A stretch of 53,678 nt of DNA, taken from UBA4207 sp964352405 (GTDB lineage: Bacteria; Bdellovibrionota; Bacteriovoracia; Bacteriovoracales; Bacteriovoracaceae). The stretch is taken from contig CAYGRY010000009.1 in assembly GCA_964352405.1 (NCBI GenBank), positions 1 to 53,678 of the forward strand, given 5' to 3'. Below, in pieces: positions 44,388-52,444 of the stretch. Under the pieces are notes generated by a model. It was not told the origin of the DNA and did not search any database. It saw only the letters and a program-made list of their open reading frames with translations. The first letter of the stretch is position 1. Each line of letters opens with the position of its first letter. The position numbers were made by a program, and so were the translations under genes.

Positions 44388-45410
44388 CTAGTATAAGGAA
44401 CTTTTTATCAACTTAATGGCTTGATCTCTATTAACATCTCTATCCATCAGCACTTCGTGCTTAGACGTCTCTAAAAATAGGCGTTTACACTCAAAAGCTT
44501 CTTCACAAAGTTGAACCATTTCAGACTCTTCAGAGTAACTTTCTAAACCCGCATGAATGACTGTTAACGGGATCTTAATAAGGTCATATTTCTTTCTCAT
44601 TTTGCGAGTTCCTTTCATCACCTGATTGACCCAATTATTGGTAACCCCACCAAGTCTCGCCTCAGGAACAAGATCAAACATACTCATGGCCATTTCATAG
44701 CGAACAGGTGAAGAAGTGAAAGTATTGCCCTCAAAGTCTCTTTCGCCACTGTAACCTGAAGCTCCTATCGTGAACTTCTTAGCACCACCAATAAGGATAT
44801 TAGCCACAACAATCGATTTAGCTAAAATATACTTATAAGGCTTGGTTTGAATTTTAAGCATCGGACTAGTGAGAACGGCACGATCAAAGTATTCTGGATA
44901 CTTTTGTAAAAAATCAGTGCCAATACCAGCACCTAAAGAATGAGCAATCAGAGTTGTATCAAGACAGTTTTTACGAGCGACAATTAAATCCATGAAGGTT
45001 TTAACGTCCTTAGCATAGTTTTCGAAACGATCAACATGTCCTTTTTCAAAATCAATTGGCTTTTTAGAAATCATTCGCTCTGACGAGCCTTGACCTCTAT
45101 GATCCATTAAAAAATAAGTAAAGACACCTGCAAGTTCATTTTGATCAAGGTCATAAATAAGTTCAGCATATTTTTCTACTGGCTCAGTTCGGCCAGGAAG
45201 AATCACGATACAGCGCTTACTCTCAATATTTGAAGTGTAGCTTGCAAAGTGAATACTAATATCCTTTTCACCAAGAAACTTGCCATGATTGTATTTTTTT
45301 AAAAGTGGTAAAACTTTTTGAGCGTATTGATTTGAATAATCAACTTCACTAATTGCAAATGCGAAACTGCTTAAAAATAACGAACTAATCAACGCAAATA
45401 CATTAAACAT
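44388..45410 (-). CDS. Secreted alpha/beta hydrolase (lysophospholipase/monoacylglycerol lipase-like)
   Basis: A 340-residue exported hydrolase. Signal peptide about 1-19. The nucleophile elbow is AHSLGAG (Ser near residue 163); DHRGQGSS precedes it, as in PldB-type lipases, and TVIHAGLESYSEES and KHEVLMDRD carry the other catalytic positions (Glu or Asp, and His). Probably acts on lysophospholipid or monoglyceride, for example in digesting membranes; the substrate is an inference. Confidence 0.82.
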   Translation of the reverse strand: MFNVFALISSLFLSSFAFAISEVDYSNQYAQKVLPLLKKYNHGKFLGEKDISIHFASYTSNIESKRCIVILPGRTEPVEKYAELIYDLDQNELAGVFTYFLMDHRGQGSSERMISKKPIDFEKGHVDRFENYAKDVKTFMDLIVARKNCLDTTLIAHSLGAGIGTDFLQKYPEYFDRAVLTSPMLKIQTKPYKYILAKSIVVANILIGGAKKFTIGASGYSGERDFEGNTFTSSPVRYEMAMSMFDLVPEARLGGVTNNWVNQVMKGTRKMRKKYDLIKIPLTVIHAGLESYSEESEMVQLCEEAFECKRLFLETSKHEVLMDRDVNRDQAIKLIKSSLY

Positions 45411-45490
45411 GTAAGTTCCTATTCATGTAGTTAAACAAAAAAAGAATATTACAGTTCTTGTCATGCGACAAATACGTATCTTCTATAAAA

Positions 45491-45754
45491 TCAATTAGTT
45501 GAATTGGATAGACTGAGTTTATACGACTTTAGCAACCCATAAAGACTTAGAACAACCCATATAGACTCAATCAAAAAGCCTGAAAAATTAAAATCAAAAG
45601 AAAGCGAAAAAAGGATAAGGCCAGAGCCTAGAGCATTGGCCAATGAAAAACGCATCTGGGAGCTAGTCCATTTACCTGTTTGTAAAAAGAAATATGCCAA
45701 AAGAGTGATGGCAACTCCAAGTGTTCCAATATAGTTATGAAAGGCTATAGTCAT
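45491..45754 (-). CDS. CBU_0592-type small membrane protein
   Basis: An 87-residue protein with three hydrophobic helices. The pattern LGVAITLLAYFFLQTGKW, ANALGSGLILFSLSFDFN, SGFLIESIWVVLSLYGL matches the CBU_0592 family of small membrane proteins. Function unknown. It starts 8 bases after the PAS-LuxR gene, so it may be cotranscribed with it. The ATG lies inside a 14-bp palindrome (45749-45762). Confidence 0.7.
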   Translation of the reverse strand: MTIAFHNYIGTLGVAITLLAYFFLQTGKWTSSQMRFSLANALGSGLILFSLSFDFNFSGFLIESIWVVLSLYGLLKSYKLSLSNSTN

Positions 45755-45762
45755 ATATGACT

Positions 45763-46575
45763 CTAATTAGAACTCAGTCTTTCGAGTAGAGATTCTTTTT
45801 TTGAAATATTAAGCTTTTTCTTAATATTTTTAACATGTGTTTTAACAGTATCTAAGCTTAGTTTACATTCTTGTGCAATCTCTCTTTGGGTTAAGCCATC
45901 TTTAACAAATATCGCTATTTGTACTTCTCTTTTTGATAACACGCCAAAGATATCTTCATTAGACTCTTTATCAAATAGGCTTTTTAACTGTGCGTTAATT
46001 TCATTAATTAACAGTGTATTCTCTAGATTTTTTAAACTTTCAATTTGGGGAATAATTGCTTTATTAATTTTCAATTGTGCCGTTTCTTCAAGGATTCTTG
46101 AATTGGAACGCATCAAAACATTGACTTTACTAATGGAATCGATGGCTTCTTGTAGTTCATTGTTTTTAGCGATTAAATCAAAAAGCAACTTATCATTTTC
46201 AACTTCTAATTTTTTGTGCTCGCTAATATTCATAATAATCCCCCTAGCGGTAAGCTTATTATTTTTTTTAGTGACTTTCTTTACATCTCTGACCCAAAAA
46301 CTTGTGCCATCTTTATGAACAATTCTATATTGCAATGTTAAGTCTGCGGGAAAGCGATTTAGGTTATTAAGAGAGGCTGTAACAGTTGCTTGATCTTCAG
46401 TGTGAATAATGTCAAACCAATCCATCTTTCCACTTAAAAAATTCTTTTCTTTGTGACCAGTAAATATTTCAATAGGTACACCTGCATACTCAGATATCCA
46501 AAACCCATTAGCGACATTGGCAATGTAGATAAGGCAATCAAGTTTTTTTAAAACTTCATCAATATTTGAGTACAA
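45763..46575 (-). CDS. PAS-LuxR transcriptional regulator
   Basis: A 270-residue protein. Residues about 10-118 form a PAS domain (ending ARGIIMNISEHKKLE, the usual PAC end), then a helix (about 120-185), and a LuxR-type helix-turn-helix at the C-terminus (LSKREVQIAIFVKDGLTQREIAQECKLSLDTVKTHVKNIKKKL). No receiver phosphorylation site. Start TTG at 46575 is supported by AAGGG 9 bases upstream. A sensor-regulator in one protein; the signal is unknown. It is divergent from the STAS gene. Confidence 0.87.
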   Translation of the reverse strand: MYSNIDEVLKKLDCLIYIANVANGFWISEYAGVPIEIFTGHKEKNFLSGKMDWFDIIHTEDQATVTASLNNLNRFPADLTLQYRIVHKDGTSFWVRDVKKVTKKNNKLTARGIIMNISEHKKLEVENDKLLFDLIAKNNELQEAIDSISKVNVLMRSNSRILEETAQLKINKAIIPQIESLKNLENTLLINEINAQLKSLFDKESNEDIFGVLSKREVQIAIFVKDGLTQREIAQECKLSLDTVKTHVKNIKKKLNISKKESLLERLSSN

Positions 46576-46658
46576 CTAGTGTCCCTTTGGGGGGTAACCC
46601 TTAAACAACCTATAAATAACACTTGCTTATAGATTCTGATAGAAGATATAACAAAAGC

Positions 46659-46690
46659 GATACAAAGTGCAAAGGCGACAATATTGTATC
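46659..46690. promoter_or_regulatory. Inverted-repeat pair in the divergent PAS-LuxR/STAS region
   Basis: The 145 bases 46576-46721 lie between the divergent starts of the PAS-LuxR and STAS genes. They hold the inverted repeats GATACA (46659-46664) and TGTATC (46685-46690) and, near the LuxR start, an inverted G/C stretch. They could be regulator sites; chance is not excluded in such AT-rich DNA. Confidence 0.22.
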
Positions 46691-46721
46691 TTTATACATA
46701 TAAATCAATAACTAGGCTCTA

Positions 46722-47072
46722 ATGAAAAAAGAAGATAGTTTTAAGTATTTTTTCGGCGCCTATAAGAGTATTTGCATTTTATCAATATATGGAATTGCAT
46801 CAATCAAAGATATTTCAGCAGCAAACGAAATCAACTCTGCAATACAAAAAGAAACAAGTAAAAAATATATTATTAACTTTAATCACACAGATACATCAGA
46901 TTCAAATATTAATTTAAACATTATAAATCTTAAAAAAATCATTATTGAAAAAAATGCCCAAGTTAAATTTTGTGGATTAAGCACAAGACTTAAAAACGAT
47001 ATTATTGACGAAGGTATTCTTGAAACATTTGAGTATGCAAATGATCCAATAGAAGCTTTAAAAACTTTTTAA
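46722..47072 (+). CDS. STAS-like domain protein
   Basis: A 116-residue protein with an alternating strand/helix layout like STAS (anti-sigma factor antagonist) domains: ICILSIYGIASIKDISAANEINSAI, then a strand KKYIINFNHTD and a second helix-strand AQVKFCGLSTRLKNDIIDEG with a final helix DPIEALKTF. The usual phospho-acceptor region (DSSGL) corresponds to the Asp/Ser-rich HTDTSDSN, so a phosphorylatable Ser is only possible. Divergent from the PAS-LuxR regulator; its anti-sigma partner is not visible here. Confidence 0.55.
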   Translation: MKKEDSFKYFFGAYKSICILSIYGIASIKDISAANEINSAIQKETSKKYIINFNHTDTSDSNINLNIINLKKIIIEKNAQVKFCGLSTRLKNDIIDEGILETFEYANDPIEALKTF

Positions 47073-47518
47073 TTAAATGTGATTTGCCAAAACACCCTTA
47101 GAAAAACAATTAAAAGAGTTAATGTACTTGCGGCATAAGCATAGAAACGATGATTAACGTTATTATAAGTACATTGAACGAAAGAATGAATATATCGACA
47201 AGCAACATACAACGACATCAATCCAAGATATAAATGATCAGCTAAATTCGTTAGGTAAATGAGAATAGTCAAAAAATAAAACAAGACTGGAACTTCAAAA
47301 AGATTCATGAAGTTATCTGATGAACTTGCAATATCAGTCGTTGCCGCCGAAGTTGAAGCTCTTGTTCTAAACTTACCTAACGAGGCTTTACCGGCCTTCA
47401 TAAAGTTCACTCGAACATGAAACATGTACATCATGACTGCAAACGTAAGAAGAATCATAAAAAGAGATGGATAAAAAATTAAAAATTTTTGAAAAAGATT
47501 CAACACACTAGGCTCCAT
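47069..47518 (-). CDS. MAPEG-family membrane protein
   Basis: A 149-residue protein with four hydrophobic helices (about 12-32, 75-95, 100-115 and 125-145). SDNFMNLFEVPVLFYF and CRYIHSFVQ match the MAPEG family pattern (E/S-N-x-x-E.pv.Yf; aR..H). Members are membrane-bound glutathione transferases and peroxidases or eicosanoid enzymes. Its start lies inside the GNAT gene (11-base overlap), so it is the last gene of the amidoligase operon. A thiol co-substrate made by the same operon is possible but inferred. Confidence 0.78.
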   Translation of the reverse strand: MEPSVLNLFQKFLIFYPSLFMILLTFAVMMYMFHVRVNFMKAGKASLGKFRTRASTSAATTDIASSSDNFMNLFEVPVLFYFLTILIYLTNLADHLYLGLMSLYVACRYIHSFVQCTYNNVNHRFYAYAASTLTLLIVFLRVFWQITFN

Positions 47519-47906
47519 TTTGACTATTATAATTTCTTAACATAGCACCCGTTGCAGGCATCATGCCTAGCCTTTCATAATAAGCGACGAGAGCTTCATC
47601 ACACAGAAGATCAATCATATATAAATGACTTAATTGCTCTTTCATTTTAGCGACGAGTTCTCTTCCAATTCCCTTTGACTGATACTCAGGAAGTACTTCT
47701 AGAAATGGAATATAAGAGCTTAATACACCATCTGATATTGCTGTAATAAAACCAACGAGTTTTTTGCCATCTACTGCCATAACAACTCTATAACTACCTT
47801 TTAAAAGCCTTATAAAGGCTTCATTTGAAGGAGGATTTGGCCATCCTACAAAAAAACCATCAATACTTAAAGAATCGAGTGAATCTATATTATTATAGTA
47901 ATTCAT
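47508..47906 (-). CDS. GNAT acetyltransferase
   Basis: A 132-residue acyl-CoA-dependent transferase. The acetyl-CoA motif is EYQSKGIGRELVAKM (QxxGxG), preceded by strands LVGFITAI and YIPFLEVLP; a Tyr follows (ALVAYYERLGM). The substrate is unknown. It starts two bases after the GCS2 gene, with GAAGGA upstream, and overlaps the MAPEG gene, so it belongs to the amidoligase operon. Acetyltransferase-like genes occur beside GCS2/ATP-grasp pairs elsewhere. Confidence 0.82.
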   Translation of the reverse strand: MNYYNNIDSLDSLSIDGFFVGWPNPPSNEAFIRLLKGSYRVVMAVDGKKLVGFITAISDGVLSSYIPFLEVLPEYQSKGIGRELVAKMKEQLSHLYMIDLLCDEALVAYYERLGMMPATGAMLRNYNSQNGA

Positions 47907-47908
47907 TA

Positions 47909-49111
47909 TTATCCTTCATTGGTAAGAGGAGAATTCCTACTCAATGATTTAATCAATAATCTATAGGTATCCTGACTTAAACCAAGCTTAACAAGTCTTT
48001 TAGAAAGGTTACCTTGCTCATTAATGATTTTCAAACCTTTACGATATTGAAGTGGCACCCTTACAAAATATTTGCTTAATACTTCTGATATAAAATCCTG
48101 TGAAGTCGTACAGGAACCAAGCTCAAATAATTCAAAATACGCTGAATCAGTGAAGCTTGGTTCATATTTCTTAGCTTCATCATAAATCAGACGTAACTGA
48201 GAGTCGCTAAGCTTATTAGCAATGGAAAATAACTTCTCACTCTCAGCAATATCCCTAATCATTTGAACAAAGAAATGAATCAAGCAATTATCCATATAGG
48301 GACATTCTTGAATATCCATTAGGCGAATTTCAATTGCCCCAACATCAAATTTAGGGATGGCCGCTCTTGAGTTTAGCCATGGATTTTGTAAAGTCTTGGC
48401 GTTTTCAAATCCAGAGATATCTTGATAAATACCTTTTAATATTTTTTTATATTCGGGCGTATTTTCCACATTCTCAGGAATAATATTTCCAATAATTGAT
48501 GGAATCCTCGCTTGGTTTTTTTCATAAAATGCGAGTCTATTATCTGCATACTCACCTTGCTTATTATCAAAAAATGGAGAACTTGCGGCAAAGACTGGGA
48601 TTAACGGTAGAACAGCTCTAATAGAGGTATGAAGTCTTTTAAACTCAGCTTCGTCTTTATAAGGAAGATTGATATGAACAGATTGAAGGTTCGACCAACC
48701 ATGGCCTCGACAATCAAAGATTTCATTATATAAATTATAAATTTCTCTTTGATCATGTGGCCAAAGAACCGTCTCTTCAAGGGGCTTGAACCAAGGATGC
48801 ATAGATGAAGGCATCAAGACACAATCATGCTTTTCAAGAATTTTATTAATTTTAAGTATCGATTGATGAAACAACTCATCTAGGTCGGTGAGACTCTCGA
48901 CAGGAACAGTACATTTTGCTTCAAGCACGTGGTTAACAAGCTCATTTGACCATGAAATCGGTCCCAGTTCGACTTCATTTGTATATTCACCATCATTAAG
49001 TTCATAGAGAACTTTATCAGCAATCGCCTTAACTTTAAGTGAAGATTGATCCACAACCATATATTCGGCTTCGATGCCGTAGACACTAAAAAGGGAAAAT
49101 TTCTTAGGCAT
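47909..49111 (-). CDS. GCS2-family carboxylate-amine ligase (glutamate-cysteine ligase-like)
   Basis: A 400-residue glutamine synthetase-fold ligase. GIEAEYMVVD is the N-terminal Glu motif; MPSSMHPWFK, SVHINLPYKDE, AASSPFFDNKQGEYADNRLAFY and AAIPKFDVGAIEIRLMDIQECP are the further family motifs. Related enzymes join an amino group (for example of cysteine) to a carboxylate (for example glutamate gamma-carboxyl) using ATP. Substrates here are not proven. It overlaps the ATP-grasp gene by 8 bases and has GAGGA ahead of the ATG. Length fits the family. Confidence 0.88.
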   Translation of the reverse strand: MPKKFSLFSVYGIEAEYMVVDQSSLKVKAIADKVLYELNDGEYTNEVELGPISWSNELVNHVLEAKCTVPVESLTDLDELFHQSILKINKILEKHDCVLMPSSMHPWFKPLEETVLWPHDQREIYNLYNEIFDCRGHGWSNLQSVHINLPYKDEAEFKRLHTSIRAVLPLIPVFAASSPFFDNKQGEYADNRLAFYEKNQARIPSIIGNIIPENVENTPEYKKILKGIYQDISGFENAKTLQNPWLNSRAAIPKFDVGAIEIRLMDIQECPYMDNCLIHFFVQMIRDIAESEKLFSIANKLSDSQLRLIYDEAKKYEPSFTDSAYFELFELGSCTTSQDFISEVLSKYFVRVPLQYRKGLKIINEQGNLSKRLVKLGLSQDTYRLLIKSLSRNSPLTNEG

Positions 49112-50561
49112 GAATTCCTCTTTGCTGGTGACATTGCTTTAAAAAATATTGAGCTATTTTTTGATATAGAGCTTTTCCTAAAAGCTTATCTTCTACTCCA
49201 TGCTCGATATTTGGATTATCATTAATTTCTATCAGATAAATTTTATCGCCTTTTTGTTTCAAATCAATTCCGTACAGGCCGTTACCTATGGCCTTGGCAA
49301 GCTTTAGGGACGTTTTAAGAACTTTAGGGTCAACATCTCTTGGATCAATACAGTCTGAACCACCTTCTGCTGCACCATCAGCATTATTAATGATTTGCCA
49401 GTGATCTTTTGCCATATAGTACTTACAAGCATAAATCACTTCCCCACCCAAAATCCCTATTCTCCAATCAAAATCTGTCGGCAAGAATTCTTGAATAAGA
49501 ATAAGTTCAGTCGATTGGAATAACGTGTTGGCGAGATCAATCAACTCGTCTTCATTACGGGCTTTGTGAACACCTTGTGAAAATGCGCTATCTGGTTTTT
49601 TCAAAACACAAGGAAGAGAGATCTGTTTAAAATGACTTTGAAACAGTTTTTTATCGTAAATGAACGTCTTCGGACGCTCCAAGTTCAATCTTTCCATTAG
49701 CTGTTCTAAAAAAACTTTATTGGTGCATTTAACAATCGATAGAGGGTCATCGATAACAACCAGTCCTTCTTTTTCAGCATTACGGGCCATCCTATAGGTA
49801 TGGTGAGTAACGTTGGTGGTTTCTCTAATGAATAAGGCATCGTATTCCGAAATATTAGGACGCTCTTTTTGCTGAATCATTTTGGTATAAAAACCAGCTT
49901 CTCTAAAAGCATCGACAAACATCTCTAGCGCAATTTTATCACTAGGAGGAGAAACCTCATCTTCATTATAGAGAATGGCTAAATCATAAATTGTTTTTTT
50001 ATTAGTAGATTTAATTGCTTTGTTATGAGTTAAGTAAGTAATTGCTGTAGAGGTCGCAAACTCTAAATGTGCAGGCGCAAGATCAGGAAAAGTTAAAATT
50101 TTGATTCGCTTAACACTCCATTCTTTTTCTTTTTCAAAATAAACTCTAAACATCGGAGCTTGAATAATACGATATAGCTCCCAAGCCAGTTTCTTGTAAT
50201 TATTCGATATATTTTCTCCAAAATAGATACTCAACTCAAACTTATCCGATTGAAGTTTTGAGAGTTTACTTTGAATAAGCTCAAAGAGATCTTCAGAGAG
50301 AAGCTGTTGAATCTTTTTGTCTTTAAGGTCTTGGATAGTTCTAGGTGATGGATAAACCTTATCGTTTCTAGCACTAGCTAACAGAGACACGTAATAGCCA
50401 AGGTCTTGATAACCATAAGAAGACGAAAGGTTATAAACCGCTCTCTTCTTTTCATCTTTAACGTTTTCTAAAATGTATTTAATTGGCGATATTGTTTGAA
50501 CTACGGAGTCAGCAAAAAGATGATGAAATTTATCATCTACCACTACTAGGCTACGGCCCAT
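49104..50561 (-). CDS. RimK-like ATP-grasp ligase with N-terminal extension
   Basis: A 485-residue ATP-dependent carboxylate-amine/thiol ligase. The N-terminal 220 residues do not match ATP-grasp and resemble the RimK-associated N-terminal (RLAN-type) region. The ATP-grasp part (about 270-470) shows PCVLKKPDSAFSQGVHK, a DWRIGILGGEVIYA strand pair and the Mg-binding LIEINDNPNI. Such RimK-like enzymes add glutamate or other amino acids to a peptide or protein end, or form dipeptide bonds. It is directly after the C39 peptidase gene (1-base gap) and overlaps GCS2. Confidence 0.88.
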   Translation of the reverse strand: MGRSLVVVDDKFHHLFADSVVQTISPIKYILENVKDEKKRAVYNLSSSYGYQDLGYYVSLLASARNDKVYPSPRTIQDLKDKKIQQLLSEDLFELIQSKLSKLQSDKFELSIYFGENISNNYKKLAWELYRIIQAPMFRVYFEKEKEWSVKRIKILTFPDLAPAHLEFATSTAITYLTHNKAIKSTNKKTIYDLAILYNEDEVSPPSDKIALEMFVDAFREAGFYTKMIQQKERPNISEYDALFIRETTNVTHHTYRMARNAEKEGLVVIDDPLSIVKCTNKVFLEQLMERLNLERPKTFIYDKKLFQSHFKQISLPCVLKKPDSAFSQGVHKARNEDELIDLANTLFQSTELILIQEFLPTDFDWRIGILGGEVIYACKYYMAKDHWQIINNADGAAEGGSDCIDPRDVDPKVLKTSLKLAKAIGNGLYGIDLKQKGDKIYLIEINDNPNIEHGVEDKLLGKALYQKIAQYFLKQCHQQRGIHA

Positions 50562-50562
50562 T

Positions 50563-51261
50563 TTACTTCCTTTGAATGACGAGGAGATTTCCGTCGTAAG
50601 ATGTTATGCCAAGTAGAATGGCATTTATAAGACGATCAAGATCGATCTTATAAAAATTGTCATTACTAATTGGGTTTTTGATATAAGGATCGGCAATGGA
50701 TACGGTGTTACCATTTAATCCATTGATAATAACAAAGTGCCCTGCAGGATCCCCTGCAATATCATCAAACTTATTGGTAACACTATTTTCTCTTTTACTT
50801 TGATAAAGCCAGGTTGAACTAAGACCTGTAAGAATTGGAGTATCACTATTAAGAATAGTTTCAATCAAGTCTTTCGATAAACTTTCAAAAGAAATTGTTC
50901 CGCCATCTTCCAAGTATTTTACGTACTCTGCAATCGCCGCTTTAAGCTTAATGCCTTTTCTTTTTGCACTTCTCTCTTTAAGTTTTGAAATCAACTCTTT
51001 TCTTTCAAGACCAAACCATGAGGGGTCAAAGATATTGATATTATAACTATAGAGAGTTGCTTTAAATCCACGCTTAAGCGCATGTTGTCCTAAAACAACG
51101 TTGAAGGTGCCTCCACCTTCGGCATGCTGATTGATGTCTTTTATTACTTTTTCTAATTTAATAGCATCGCCATAATAATCATAAATGGCATGAAGACTGG
51201 TCGGTCCACAGGTCGTATCATCTGGCTGAGATGCGATATTAATAGGAAGGACTTTCTTCAC
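50563..51261 (-). CDS. C39-like papain-fold peptidase
   Basis: A 232-residue cysteine-peptidase-like protein. The catalytic Cys lies in PDDTTCGPTSLHAIYDYYG, the His in AGHFVIINGLNG and the Asp in VSIADPY, the C39-type order. There is no signal peptide and no ABC transporter part, so it is cytosolic. It may trim, hydrolyse or remodel the product of the downstream ligases, or work in transpeptidation. First gene of the operon; GTG start 8 bases after AAGG. Confidence 0.85.
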   Translation of the reverse strand: MKKVLPINIASQPDDTTCGPTSLHAIYDYYGDAIKLEKVIKDINQHAEGGGTFNVVLGQHALKRGFKATLYSYNINIFDPSWFGLERKELISKLKERSAKRKGIKLKAAIAEYVKYLEDGGTISFESLSKDLIETILNSDTPILTGLSSTWLYQSKRENSVTNKFDDIAGDPAGHFVIINGLNGNTVSIADPYIKNPISNDNFYKIDLDRLINAILLGITSYDGNLLVIQRK

Positions 51262-51475
51262 TTATTGCCTTGGTTTTTTTAGCGCTTTAACTAAGCTAAT
51301 ATTACAATTTTCAGCTAGATAAATGAAAGTATATATTAATTAAATATGAACGTTTCTTAATAGCCACAGACCGTTTTAACCTCTGCTTCAATCAAAATGA
51401 CTCATACCGCAGTTAAATTTATCTCTCTATACTCGAGTTTATTCATCAAACTATCACAAAATTCTTAACATCTCT
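51262..51475. other. Divergent intergenic region, amidoligase operon and DUF4010 gene
   Basis: 214 AT-rich bases between the GTG of the C39 gene and the DUF4010 gene. They must carry the promoters of both. I see no confident promoter, operator or small gene here. Confidence 0.4.
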
Positions 51476-52331
51476 GTGTATAACAAATGGGTGAACGAAG
51501 ATAGAAAACCAAATATATCATCAGTATGGAAAAACTCAGATTTTTGGTGGGATAGCTTATTGTTGTTGGTTATGTGGTCAGCAGTATTCTTTTTGCCTGA
51601 TCTCATTTACAAAGTTCCAGTAGCGATCATTCTAAAAGTTGTAGCACTTGTAGCATCACTTGAAATGATTAGTTTTCTAGCCTATCAATTTGTTGATAAA
51701 AAAAATGGTTTGTTCTTGCAAGGTTTTCTCGGTGGCTTTGCTTCAAGCACAACTGTTTTCGTGCAAATCACTCAAGATCATCGTTTTTCAAAATTTCCTG
51801 TGAATACAATCACAAGTATCTTACTCTTCGCCACTCTCGCCATGCTTATTGAAACATTGATCATTGGAGTAGGCCTAAATGCCAATCAAAAGATTGTATA
51901 TATGATTGTATTTCAAATGATTGTAACCGCACTTTTTATTTATCTTTTATGGCGTGATCATAAGTCTTCAAAAAACCGCCGAAATTCATTTTCATATTGA
52001 TGATCCAATTATATGGAAGCGTGTTCTAAAACTTGCACTCTTTATTTTAACTCTTATTGGGGTGATGAAGCTTATAACAACCTATGCTCCAATTTCAGAA
52101 CCATTTGCGGTTTTACTAACTTCACTGTTTGAAGCTCATGCCGTCTTTGTAGCGATCCTTGTAAAGGATCACCAAAGCAATATCTATTTTCTTTATCTCT
52201 TAGTAAGTCTTGGAAGTGTGCTCAGTAAACTATTCTTAGTCTGGCGCTCAAAAATCCCAGGCCTCGTCAGACAGATCATACTCCCACTCGCCATCAGCAT
52301 CGTGGTCATTGCACTCATCGCCTTTATATAA
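51476..52331 (+). pseudogene. DUF4010 membrane protein gene split by a one-base frameshift
   Basis: Two overlapping ORFs (51476-52000 and 51954-52331) together make one DUF4010-type membrane protein of about 285 residues, with about six helices. The first has FLQGFLGGFASSTTVFV, the family's central motif, and breaks after LLWRDHKSSK; the second continues in the next frame with HFHIDDPIIWKRVLKLALF and a second set of helices. The break lies at a run of six A (51970-51975); removing one A restores a single frame (SSKTAEIHFHIDDPIIW). It may be a sequencing error, real decay or slippage. DUF4010 proteins are often fused to MgtC-like domains. Confidence 0.75.
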
Positions 52332-52444
52332 AGACAACTTAAAAAAAATTATAGGATTAGAAGAGCAAGACTAATGTTAAGTTGTATCTCAAGAAAAATT
52401 AGACTCTAACTTACAATGTTAAAAAAAATGAAATTTGAATATTA

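Noticed and set aside
44379..44390. TAGACATGTCTA palindrome at the end of the lipase-like gene
   Set aside because: Overlaps the stop codon, with no second copy that I noticed; most likely chance.
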